Shown: piece after piece, positions 35,601 to 47,600 of the stretch
How positions within the stretch are numbered: the stretch's first letter is position 1
How the letters are laid out: every line of letters begins with the position of its first letter
Assembly: GCA_021018995.1 (NCBI GenBank)
Contig: CM037584.1
Span: 142,059,317 to 142,123,316 of the forward strand
Origin: Chloranthus sessilifolius
Lineage: Eukaryota; Streptophyta; Magnoliopsida; Chloranthales; Chloranthaceae
Length of the DNA: 64,000 nucleotides
Direction: 5' to 3'
Notes under the pieces: model-generated
Told to the model about the DNA's origin: nothing
Database searches by the model: none
The model's input: only the letters and a program-made list of their open reading frames with translations
Translations under genes and position numbers: made by a program

Positions 35601-38600
35601 TTGCAATGGAGTTTTAGGAGTTATCGATGTTGAGAAGTGATAGTAAATTTTACATAAATTATTTAAGAGACTGAAAATTTGATTTTTGAAAAGTTAAGGA
35701 TTATAAAGAGTGGAATAGCATTGTACTGACAAGAGATTTAAGAATTTCCTTGAGAATAACTTTTAAGGATCGAAAGGTTATAAGAAGAAATAATCATTGA
35801 CGATTGGATGTTAGGACTTTAACTAAATAGGTGATTTTAAGAATCAATAAATTGTAATAAATCTCAAGGAGTTAGGTGAGCTGGCCAGATACCTGCTTCC
35901 AAAAGCAGGAGACCTAAGTTTGAATCCCCTCCCCCCCTTGAGGCCACCCTAGGGATTTATATCCTGTGCTGATCCGGCATGTGCTGAATTTGGGGTGCGC
36001 AAGTGCCCCTGGGATTAGGCGAGTGCTCTAAGAGGCCCGGATACCCAGGTTATCAAAAAAATAAAAATAAATAAATTGCAATATATCGGTCAAAATTTTA
36101 TGACTAATGATTTGGACTAAGTGTGACACCTTAAATGTCGAGTGCTTAAGGGTAATTAAGAATGACAAATAATTTCATACTTAAAAGACCGAATCTCAAT
36201 ATTATTTATTAAAGATTAATGAATCACGAGTTATAAAGTAATGAAAACGTGTGAAAAAGCAGACATTAGTTTTGATTCCTACGTGCCCCGTTTATTGAAC
36301 TAATAAAGCACGATTTACACATTGAGTAACGCTTGAGGATAGATAAGACCATAGTAACTAAATTTCGACTTGACAACCACTGGATGGGGTGCTAATTCGT
36401 TTTAATTCGAAAAATTGGAAGAATCGAAAAATCAAGCGAATATTCAATAAAAAGTTTGGCATATTTCTTGTTTGAAGAAATTTGTGATAGAAGTTAAGAT
36501 TATTTTATAGATTGACGAATTTAAGTTGGCTTTTATTGTTATTAAGGAAGAATCATATTGTGGTGCAAAAATGGTTAAATCAATTTTTAAAGTATATGGT
36601 GATGATGAAGAATCACAGAGCTGCTTATATAAATAAATAAATAAAAATAATGACTTGAGTTTAGGTACCCTAAGCTTAATGTGATTAGAAGTTGCGAGCT
36701 AAAAATTGCACACAAGATTTATACTATGGCACATAGCTAAAAAGAAAAACTTTCATATTGTTGGGATCCGTGTCACATGAAATCTAATCTAAGCCATCTC
36801 ATTTGAAGATCATGACATAAAAATCTTTAAGGCAAAAAATTGGCACAAAACATGATCTCAATCATCTGTTTGTCAGTTTGAATCAAATGTTAGCAATTAA
36901 CTATAGTTATGAGACTAACTTTTGGGGACAAAAATGTAATGACCCGGATATTTCGCCAAAGTTGAATCGTTGACTTTGAGGAGAATGCGACTACGTTGAC
37001 TGGCTTGACCTTGGTCAAACCTTGGACTCTTGTGATGTGGCATCGAGCCCACCCTTTTAAATAGACTTATGTGTTGAAATATTACATTCAAGCTCGAACC
37101 CCTACGCGTGTGTGTGCATGTTGCACACTACCCAAATTTCGAGAATGAAAATGAGTTCGAGCCGCTTCCAAAACTCAAATGCCAAGGCTCTAGTAGGGCT
37201 CATAAGAATGTACCACGTGGTACACTCAATTTTCAAACATATTATATATATTAGTGTGTGGTGTAAGATATGGGTGCCATTATAGCCAACTCTCTCTAGC
37301 CATATATGGTCCCTAAATTATTGGATTCGGTTGCTATATATAACAACCAAATTCATTCCCATGAAATTGGGTTGCCATTAAGACGCCCACCTCACATAGA
37401 AGGAAGTTCGCTTTCCTCTTTGGCACCTACTCACTTGGATAAGTAATAGAGCCCAAATAGGACTCTTGCTCCTTGTAGACAAGGCTTATTGCCTTTCATA
37501 TCTCTCTCCCTCTTTATCTCACCGAGACCCAATTAGCCACTCTCTCTCTCTCTCTCTCACAATTAACCAAGTAGCCCAATCTGCCATTAATCTCCCAGAA
37601 ACCCAACCGGCTCTCTCTCACCCTCACTGTATACCCAGCAGCCCAAGGCCCCTATTTAATACCCCCTTCTCTATCGTCTCTCTCTCACACCTTTAACCCA
37701 AACAGCAGCCGCCCTTCCTCTCTTTCTCCCTCCCTCTATGCATATTTCTCCCAAGATCCCTCTTTCTCCCTCTCTATCGTCTCAGTCTCTCTCTAAGCCC
37801 TCAGCCACCGCATCATCTCCTTCTCCGAGACTCGACCCACTGAAAATACTATGGCTCACCATCGCGAATCCACCATCTCCAAGCACACCTTTTAGTGTCA
37901 AATCAAGTTGCAACAACAAGTGCTGTTGTACCAGAGGCGGGGAAATGAAGCCTACCGACCGTTTCAGAAATCGATGCACCGATCATCGATCCATGCCAAG
38001 CCAAAACCGCGTGCGACCATCGAATGAGGTTGGATGCTAAAGCTGGATTTGTGCCTATCCAGCCGATCAAAAGTTCATATAATGTGGGTGCCCTCTTATC
38101 TTCTTCAATATACTCATTACACTTTTAAAACATGATTGGCTTAGTTATAATTATTAAAGTTTGATGCAAAAACTCAAAAATTTATATGTTTACACCCTCT
38201 TTATAGTCATCATGCATACACTTATGCCTTCGTGTGTTAGTCATCACTTTGACATAATGCATCTCAAATCCATTCCGTAAGTAAATTATATATTCTTAAT
38301 ATATTATATATAATGTATGTATGTTTTGTATATCTATGTATAAATGTTACAAATAGATTAATAGGTGGCACACAATTTGTGCAACATATGACCATGCCCT
38401 AAAGGAGATAATGTTAATTATCATATGACTATCTATAAAACTAATTGTCAGATCTATCTAATCATGACTGCACCTTGGCTTTTGAGCCACTTGAAAACTC
38501 TTTGCACACACTTGATACTAATGTTTGTGTCACTTAGAATTTAAACCACATTGGCCACATTTGACCACCTTAACTTTGAGGGCTTGGGCTGAATCAATCC

Positions 38601-41600
38601 ACATGCTTAGGTACTTTATAATCCTAGGTAAATATACTTCAAATCTAATGGATCAAATTCTAATGAAGATATTTATGGGAAAAGTTTACGAAACTCGAAA
38701 GTTGTGGAGAAATAATTAAAGGGGTTGAACCCTTGTACACTTAAGGTAAGGGGGTTTGTTTGACCACTCATTTGGCCTAGTTTTCGGAAAAACAGAGGTA
38801 TGGTCCAAACACAGACTCCACCTAAATTCTGGAAAAATCTCAGTTGGAGAAAAAGTCTTCATTTATGTTAATCTAGTTACACCAGAAAATTTTGATTTAA
38901 ATTCTACACGCTTCCCGAAGTGCATAAAATCTTAGTTTATGGCCATTGGGGTGTCACTAATAAAAATCTAAGAGTCTCAACCTTTCTCTTTACATTTGAG
39001 CCAAGACTCATACATTAGACATCTTGACCACATCAGTATAGGGTGTTACAAGACCCTTTACTATCATGATCACCCATACGCCTTCTTGCTTGAAACTACT
39101 CAAATAGGCCCGTACGCACTTTTTAACCAAATTCTCAAATTGAGACATAAGGACCTTAAAAATAGGGTCATATCCTTAACCATATGGATCCTACAAGGCC
39201 CTCAAATCATTAATTGAGTCAATGGATTCCACCAAATGGACAAATTTGACCTTCAGACTCTAGATGGGCCTAAGTACCCAAGAATCCCAATTACTCAATT
39301 TAAGCCAAAGATCCCTGAGAAGTCGAAGCCCAAGCTTTAGGTGTAACCTACCTTCTCAACTTAGGATAATTGTTTAAATGCATCTTCTACCCACGCTATG
39401 AAGGTGTACACATCCCAAAAACCCATGTAACAAGGATCCGACGGTCGAAAATTGTTTGTCACGCGATAGTCAACCCGTCGCCAAATTTCACAAATAACCA
39501 GTCTGTTTTCATCAGATCGACAAAATCTGTCTGATAAATCGGTCTAATAGCACTTTGTGATACGTATCTTAGAACTCACATATTTTCATTGTATGTCACC
39601 TTCTTTTCTCTCTTAAAGATGAGCGAGGCAATCTTAAACGACACTCTACTCTATAAGGTCTTACAGTTTAATCTAATATATGGGAGTTAAGGTCTAACTC
39701 ATCCTTTTATAGATACTGATTTGATATCAGTACTTTTAACATCTCCCTATGATTGATTTGTTTGTTTGAATTATCGTTCGAAATATTACGAGTAATATTA
39801 GCTCCCTTATAGTTAGTTGTTTTCCTATTATATGTTCATTTGCATTGTGTCACATTCATCACTTAGATGATACGTTAAAGCATATATATGGTAGGTTTAA
39901 AAGGAATAAGATATGAAATACGACATTTAAGCCTTCGTCATAGTGGGGTTCCTTTCACGGTCACGTGAAACATGGAATGTAGACATTCATGTATGGATGC
40001 AACACCTCTGTGGGAGTATGGATTGCCGCACGAAGTACATCCAGGTTATTACGGAACCCATCCCTTGAAAACTGTGGTTTAGTGAAGGTTATCGCACTAT
40101 GGTTCACTCTAATTTAAGTTATATGAAAATTATATGATAAGAAAGTGTATAAGTAAGAATAAGATAAGATATGGATATAATACGATACATGGTGAAGGCC
40201 AGTTAAAAATGAAATTAAGTTCTACACATGTCATACCTTATGTACCACCGTAACGGTACAACGTCTGCAACCAAGACGAGTCTTAAGGACAATATGATAC
40301 GACAGTGTCCCGACGTAAGGGGATACTCATTTTTATGCGCGCAACCTCATTGAGCTGGATGTTAGTTTACGATATGATATGGAGGTTAGGTAGTTATCTA
40401 CATGTAGAACTCGCGTGGTAGGCTTGAGCAACAGCCTTGGCACAGGTCGTTTACGTAAAATAAGTATGATGCGAAGTACGTTGTATAGGCGTATGGAGCT
40501 ACAATAAAATTTAATATATGTCACGTAAGTTAAGTTGACAAGAAAAGTGATAAGCATCATATGCACTGAAATCTGTTACGTTCTTTCAGTTTTATAGTTA
40601 TGAAATTGTTTGTGAGAATTTTTATTATGTTGTTTATATAAAATTGTAGAGGTTTCACTTTCACTCACGAAGTTGTACCCACGATCACCTGGGTGGATCG
40701 GTTGTGCAACCACTGATTAAACTCACCTCATTCCCAAAAATTAACAGTTGCAAGTGAAGATATGGACTACACTGCTCCAGTGGACTTGATGCACTGGTAG
40801 ATAATACGGTTTATGAAGATGACGACGTGGATGACCAGTTAGACAGTTAAAGGTATGTATTAAATATTTAAAAAGACATTCCAATAGTTGACCGTACCTT
40901 TATTTCTGGTCATTTGGTATGAGAAATTTTAATATGAGAAGAAAAAATGATTCACTTTTTGGGAGCACAGTTTTATGTAAGATATGTATATCTGTTTATC
41001 GCCTTAACAAACATGCGGTGTCATAACATGGAATTTTAGGCTCTTGAGATCTGCTAGGATTTTTGGTCATGACATGTAATTTCTTTATTTTTACAATGAA
41101 AATAAAGTAAAAAATAATAATAAATGAAAATAAAGAGTTTTGTTGGAGAAGTGCTTCAATATGCACTCATTATTTTTGTCACTCTACCACCCCATTCTTT
41201 ATTTCTTGCCACATAAGTATGTATAACTGCTAGAAATAAAGATTTTGTTCGAGATGCTCTTAGAGTTGCTTACTTTTTCAGACGACGATTAAATTTGAAA
41301 AGGTTGCATTTTTTTTCAAAAAATCAAGAATAAAAAGTCAATTTTTTGCCAAAAAATTTTATTACTTTTTATAATTCTCTTGTTTAGTTTTCCCGAATTT
41401 TTATCTTTTTGCCCCCTAATTTACCAATTTTTAAAACAATTTATGCTGTTTTATTCTCAAACCCCAACTCGATCACTATGGCTGGCACCAACAAAAAGAA
41501 TGTAATGACCTACTATTGTGGTTAAAAAGCTGTCTCAAGAATAGTAAGTTTTAAAAAGTGGTTTTTGTCATATTAGTGTAGTAATATATTTTATTGTTTC

Positions 41601-44600
41601 AAAATTAAGTCTATAATTATCATTATATATTGATAATAATTCGATGACAAACTTGTAAAAATTATTTACTTTGTGTGCAAATAAATAAGAAAAATAAATT
41701 TTAATATATACAACATTATATATATATATAAGAGAAAGAAAGAAAGAGAGAAACCCAAGAGGCACGAGCCAAAAGGCTCAACATCTTTAAGCCCAATGAA
41801 CGGGTGACTTCCAATGGCTCTTAGGCCCAACGGTTGCCTCCAATGGCTTTTAAGCCGAATAGGCGCTACACAATGGCTAAAAGATCTTAAACAGTCTTAT
41901 TGTAGTATCTTTTCACATTTCTCTCCGAAGAAGTGTCTTTTCAGATTTTAGTTTCTCTTTACCGTTATTTGAAAAGATACAAGTCTGAAATCTCTTCACC
42001 GTAAATATGAATAGACACAAGTCTTAATCGATTTATCTCTTTACCGTTATCTGAAAACACACAAATGTAAATTATTTTCACCATCATCTGGAAAGACACA
42101 ATGGTTCAAGATTTTCTCTATAAATAAATATCAGATCCTGGTTAGAAAGACACAAAAGAAATAAGAATCTCTCTTATTTTCTTTATTTAGGAATCTTTGT
42201 GTATCAAAAAATCTGTGTGGAAGGTTCTTTTTCTAGAAAGTGCAATTTAGAAAAAAAACATACAGACGGTTCTTGGCAATATCGGGTTTTATTGTATCCT
42301 GAAGGTAGATTCGCTGGAAACCCAATTGCATCTTCGTTTATCAGACGGAGTGAGGGCGTCTATTATCTTTAAAACAACATAGTGAACTACATGCCTCAGA
42401 GTTATTTTTAGTACTATTTATTTTAACAATTTAAAGACAATAGATTGTTCTAATGGCTCAGAGCATAAAGTTTATGAATCAAAATCTTATCAAACTTGAT
42501 CGATTTGATGGGTCAAATTTCAAAAGATGGCAGCAAAAGGTGCAATTTTTTTTTCGACAATTCAATGTTGTTTTCGTCCTCACTACAACCATATCCACCA
42601 ATTTCTGTACTAGAAACAACGAGAAGTATGACTAGTGGAGGATCAGATGCTTGACTCAAATGGTTGGAAGATGATCAAGATTGTCGAGACCACATCCTCA
42701 ATGCATTGAATGATAGGTTGTTCAGCACATTCTGTAAGTGCGCTACCGCCAAAGATTTATGAGATTCTTTAGAGAAGTACTTAACTGAAGATGCCAGTAC
42801 AAGGGCCTTTCTAGTCTCTAAATATTTTGATTTTAAGATTGTTGAGGATAAACCAATTCTTGATCAAGTTCAAGAATTACAGTTTATCATCACTGAGATG
42901 GAAGAAGAGAACATGAAACTTCCTAAAAGTTTCGAAGTGGGTGTCATTCTTGCGAAGCTTTCATTTAATTGGAAAGTTTATCAAAAATCTATGACCCATA
43001 ATAAAGATCTTCAACTCTAGATGAGATTTTTATGGGTCTTAAGATTGAAGAAGAGAATAAAATTAGAAACAAGAAGGTTGTTTCCGAGCCTGCTGTTATT
43101 GAATCAATATCTGAAGAGAAGGATAAGAGGTTTTCTACTAAGAAGAGACCTTTTTAAGAAAAAATTTCAGAAGAACGGTCAGTCGAAGATGAATGAGAAA
43201 AAAGGAGATTGCTATGTCTGTGGAAAATGGGGCACTTTGCAAGAGCGTGCAAATTCCGTAAAAAGTCAAAATCAGAATCTAACATGGTAGAAGATATAGT
43301 TGTTGCAGTGGTATTAAAAGTTAACATGGTTGAATCTAAAGGCTATTGGTGGGTCGACTCTAGTGCTACTTGGCATATCTCTTTTGATAGGTCTGCCTTC
43401 AAGACTTACAAGCCTCAAGGAAAAGGGCAACAACTATACATGGGGAATTCGTCTACCACTGAGATTGCTAGAATCAGAACAGTAGTGTTAAAATTATCTT
43501 CGGGAAAGACTCTTGTTGAAGGATGTGCTTCATGCTCTACAGATTAGGAAGAATCTTTCTACATGTCTCTTTGACAAATGATTTTAAATTAGTTCTTTTT
43601 TCTTGAAAGATGATAATATCCAAGAATGATGTTTACATTGGGAAGGGTTCGGTTGTAAACAATATGATCAAGTTGAATGTTATCAATGAAAATGGTTCTT
43701 CTGCTTATATTGTAGTCTTTTGATTTATGGCATGCTAGATTAGGACATATTAATTCTCAAGCCATGAAAAATATGATGAATTTTAGAATTAGTTCCTAAA
43801 CTTTTAAATACCAAAGATGAAAAATGCCAAATATGTGCAATCTAAAATAGTGAAGAAATCCAATAATAGTGTAGAAAGAAATACTATACTATCTTAGAAT
43901 TTAACCATTATGGTGTCTGTGAATTAAATGGTGTACTTACCAAAGGTAGTAAGAGATATTTGATGACATTCATAAATGATTATAGTAGATATTATTATAT
44001 ATATTTATTTAGACCTAAAAAAGAAGCTTTTGAAGTTTTTAAAATTTATAAAGCAAAAGTTGAAAATCAGTTAGAAAAGAAAACGAGGAGAGAGAGAATG
44101 AACTCGTTCCCAAGAGGCCACCGGTTCATCACCAGTGCTGGGTAAACAAAAGGAAACCCTGACGACTGAAATGATGGTCGCCCGAACGGGGTAGGAAAAA
44201 TGACAATGTAGTGTAAGGTGATCAACATTTTTTGGCAAAAGAAAGCACAGTTTGCATCACAAGGGAACTTCTAGAGAGGTCTCTATGCTCAACTTCCTCA
44301 TGCCACATACTAGCAAAAAGTACCAATGTTAGGTGAAAGCAGAGATTTCCAAATTGCAGTCAATGATCTGGCAATGATGGGACGACGGGTTAGAAACAGG
44401 TAAAGGCTTTTCATATGGAAGTGAAGGCACCCCCTAGAGCAAGGAACTAAAGGGGTTGACCAAGGAGAGAAAGAGCCCGGGTACCAAGAGGCCACTAGTT
44501 TATCACTAGTGAGAGGTAAACAAAAGGAAACCCCGAAGAGAGAAATGATTGTCACTCAAATGGAGTAGGCAAAATGACAATGTAGTAGAAGGTGATCAAC

Positions 44601-47600
44601 GATTTCCGGCAAAAGGAAGCAAAATTCGCACGCGAGGGAACCGGCATGCATCTTATACATAGGAGATCTCTAGTCTTCAACCTTCTCAATGCCACATATC
44701 AGCAGAAAGTACCAATGTTAGGTAAAAGTGGAAATTTCTAAACAGCAGTCCACGATCTAGCAATGATCGGACGACAGGTTAGAAACAGGCAAAGGCTTTT
44801 CACAGAGAACCTTCAATTGGGCATGAGAGACAGGTTTTCGAATATGAGTCAACACTCAGCCCAATATGATTCGCCAGATGATCGCAGAGGTTAGAGAGAG
44901 CAATGAATTCGTAGGAGTTGAGGGCTCTCTATCATGAGAAAGGCCACTTTCTAGACCCATTCCAAAAAGCTGCTGACTCTGCTCGAGAGAACCACTGGTT
45001 AACTCCAAGAGCATAACGGTCTTCGAATTCGACATGGAGGGTTACATTCCCGAGCCAAGAGTCTGTTAAAAAATGTGTTGAAATGCCACTGCCAACAGAT
45101 AAAGAAATCCCCCAAAGGAAAGCCTCATGGCAGTCCAAGAGCCCGGACCACCAACCTGAACCACGAGTCAGTGAAGAGGCCGAGTTGATCCAACCAGTTT
45201 TGAGTATCACCCTGCACCATAGAAAGTGACTTTGAATGCTTGGGACATTGGAACAACCTCATAAGGTAAAGGTAAAGGTTGGCCAAAGATTCTTTGATGA
45301 GATTTAGTCTCTGGGTGAAGGAGTGGAGACAACCCTTCCAAGTGGCAAGTTTTTAACATATATTCCGTTGATCGGATCAAAGATTAATGGTGGGTTTGCC
45401 GATACAAAGCGGGATTCCAAGGTAAGAGGACTCAAGTATCCAGCCTTGCCACCAAAATTGCTAGCAAGCCTAGGCAGTGTAGTGAAGTTGTCGGTATAGC
45501 CTCTCCATGGCAAGGCTGTAGCGTATGGCGACCGATCTCGACATAAAACTTAATAGATAACAGAGATTCAAATAGTGGACTTTAATGTCTATGTCTAATT
45601 ATTGGACATCAATGTATGGTAATTTACAATTACAAACATGTACAACCATTTATGCAATGTATTCAATAGTTAGTTATCAAACTCCAAAATCTGATATAAA
45701 TCATTTAATATCTAACAGCCAAACATTGAAGTCTGATACTGTGATTAGTTTGATCTGTAAATTATAAAAACGTCAATGTCCAATCTATGTAAATTTCATA
45801 GTTGATTTGTTAATATTTATTGATATTTGTTCACACTGGAAATTGTTAATATTTCATATTCAATGAACCTGTAGCCTCCCACAAATCCTTAATATTAAAA
45901 CCATGCTTGATAGTTCATATGAAACTTTCATATTTGGCAATTAATTTAAGACAATATTGCATAGTACTTAGGGCTGTCTTCGGGCCGGGTTTCAGCTTGG
46001 GCCCGGCCTGGGCCAGATGGGCCAGGTTCAGGCCCTTTTTTGTATTTAATAAACGGGCCGGGCCGGGCTAAGCCCAGATAAGAAACCAGGCCAGGTTCAG
46101 GCTGCAAAATGTAAGGCTCGGCCCGGCCCGGATAGCTAACCGGGCCGGGTTCAGGCTGCAACATTTCAAAACCGGGCTAGGCCCGGTTAGCTATTGGGTC
46201 GGGCCTGGGCCCAAAATTTTCATTTAAAAAAAAGGGCCAGGTGGAAAACCCAGCCCGGCCCGTTGACAGCCCTAATAGTACTAAACTTACCCACATACTG
46301 ATTGCTCAATTTAATAATATCCAAATTACTCATAAAAATAAAAAAAAGGATAAAAATATTGTATATAGAAAAAAAAATTAAAATTTAATAGATGAATATG
46401 GGCGACATGCCATGCTGTGACAAAGTTTTTGTGACATGCCTTCCTCCATAAAAATTTAACAATAAAAAAGTTAGAGAAAATTAATAATGTATAAAGATAA
46501 AAATAAATAAATAATCACAAAAGATAGTCTCACCATGGCCTTGCTATGACAAGGCGATAGTGTACTGAGCATGGTGACATGCCTTTCTGTGTCGTCCTAT
46601 TAAAATCTGTATTTCATTTTGTTTCTGGTTACCACTTAGTCTCTTTTGGAATTATTCTTTTGAGATAATTATGGTTTATGCTTAAAAGGTGTTTAAGAAC
46701 CACGGAGCATTGGCTGGAGCATCGATGAGTCATTCACATAGTCAAATCCTTGGACTTCCTATAATTCCCCCTACTGTTTCTACCCGGATGGAAAGCATGA
46801 AGAACTGTTTTGATAAGACAGGGAAATGTGGCCTTTGCGAGATTTACTCTGAGGAGCTTTTGATAGATGAATCTTCCCATTTTTTTGGAGTTGTTCCATT
46901 TGCAGCTTCATTTCCTTTTGAGATATGGATTATTCCTCGTGATCACTCTTCGCATTTCCACGAACTAGGCGATGACAAGGTAATGTCATCACCCAATACT
47001 TCTCCTCTATGAACTTGTTCTGCATAGAATATATGATTTTTGTCATTATAATATTATTTATTTTTGGTGTCAACTTTATCTCTGATTTCTGCCAATGGAT
47101 TTATTGGCATGACGCCAAAAGTTAATGCACAAATTTCTCACAATTAATTTGTTTGCTCTAAAATCATCTGCAAAATTTTCATCCTCCTAAATTTGGCATA
47201 TGATATAAATAATAAAATACATTAAAGTGGTTTGTGGTGCAGTCCCATGGTCAGAAACAGCTGGATATTATTAAACGCGCGTAGACTGGTCAAGATTGGG
47301 TGAAAATTGTAAATATTAGAGTTGTTTGTTGTAGTTTATTATATTGCATGCCTATCAAAAAAGAAGTTTATCATATGGCATGGTAATTTCCGATAATTTA
47401 CTTTGTTTACCCTTTTTGATACCTTTAATCATTACTGATTTATTGATTCTCCTAAGCCACTTTGTAGCAACAAAGTAAAATTTCTCAAACTTTAGCGTAA
47501 CCAAATGGGAATTTCAGGTCACCCTAAAATCTAGATGTAAAATTTCTCAAACTCGAGCGTAACCAAATGTGAATTTCAGGTCACCGCAAAATCTATATTT

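Larger units (their letters stand above)
28311..41074. mobile_element. Composite LTR block with inverted long LTRs (fossil)
   Basis: The block begins TGTGACGG and ends TCATGACA, and TGTAA flanks it on both sides (28306-28310, 41075-41079), as if it entered as one five-base-duplicating LTR insertion. Inside are two ~4.1-kb LTRs in opposite orientation and two short LTR-like units (28311-28474 on -, 34978-35156 on +). Met-tRNA-type primer sites lie at 28506-28517 (-) and 35162-35173 (+). No protein-coding frame survives. The present form needs either an inversion or an element-into-element insertion. Confidence 0.6.
27691..41259. mobile_element. PIF/Harbinger-like MITE shell enclosing later insertions
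   Basis: Left end GAGCATCTCCAACAAGGCTC and right end, read on the other strand, GAGCATCTCGAACAAAATC are inverted copies. Both are followed by matching AAATAAAG and TGCC(A)CTCCACCACC-like blocks. The flanking triplet is TTA on both sides (27688-27690, 41260-41262), the usual PIF/Harbinger duplication. The element's own sequence is 27691-28310 and 41075-41259. Everything between was inserted later. Confidence 0.72.
27217..46688 (+). other. GALT-like gene, intron 1 (19.5 kb, nested transposons)
   Basis: Bounded by GTAAAG and TTAAAAG. It contains, in order, a PIF-like shell (27691-41259) enclosing inverted LTRs and smaller elements, a Copia fossil (about 41.7-44.08 kb), a LINE fragment (about 44.09-45.56 kb) and a hAT-like MITE (45969-46274). 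27217-27690 and 46283-46688 hold no recognisable gene. 27420-27620 includes half of the CATCAGACGG hairpin family. Confidence 0.88.

Noticed and set aside
35864-36069. Candidate tRNA gene
   Set aside because: It has Pol III box-like motifs but no cloverleaf. The A-rich tail and target duplication mark a SINE.
37738-38040. 100-residue open frame in the right LTR arm
   Set aside because: Ser/Pro-rich product of CT-repeat sequence within an LTR. The matching part of the left arm does not keep the frame.
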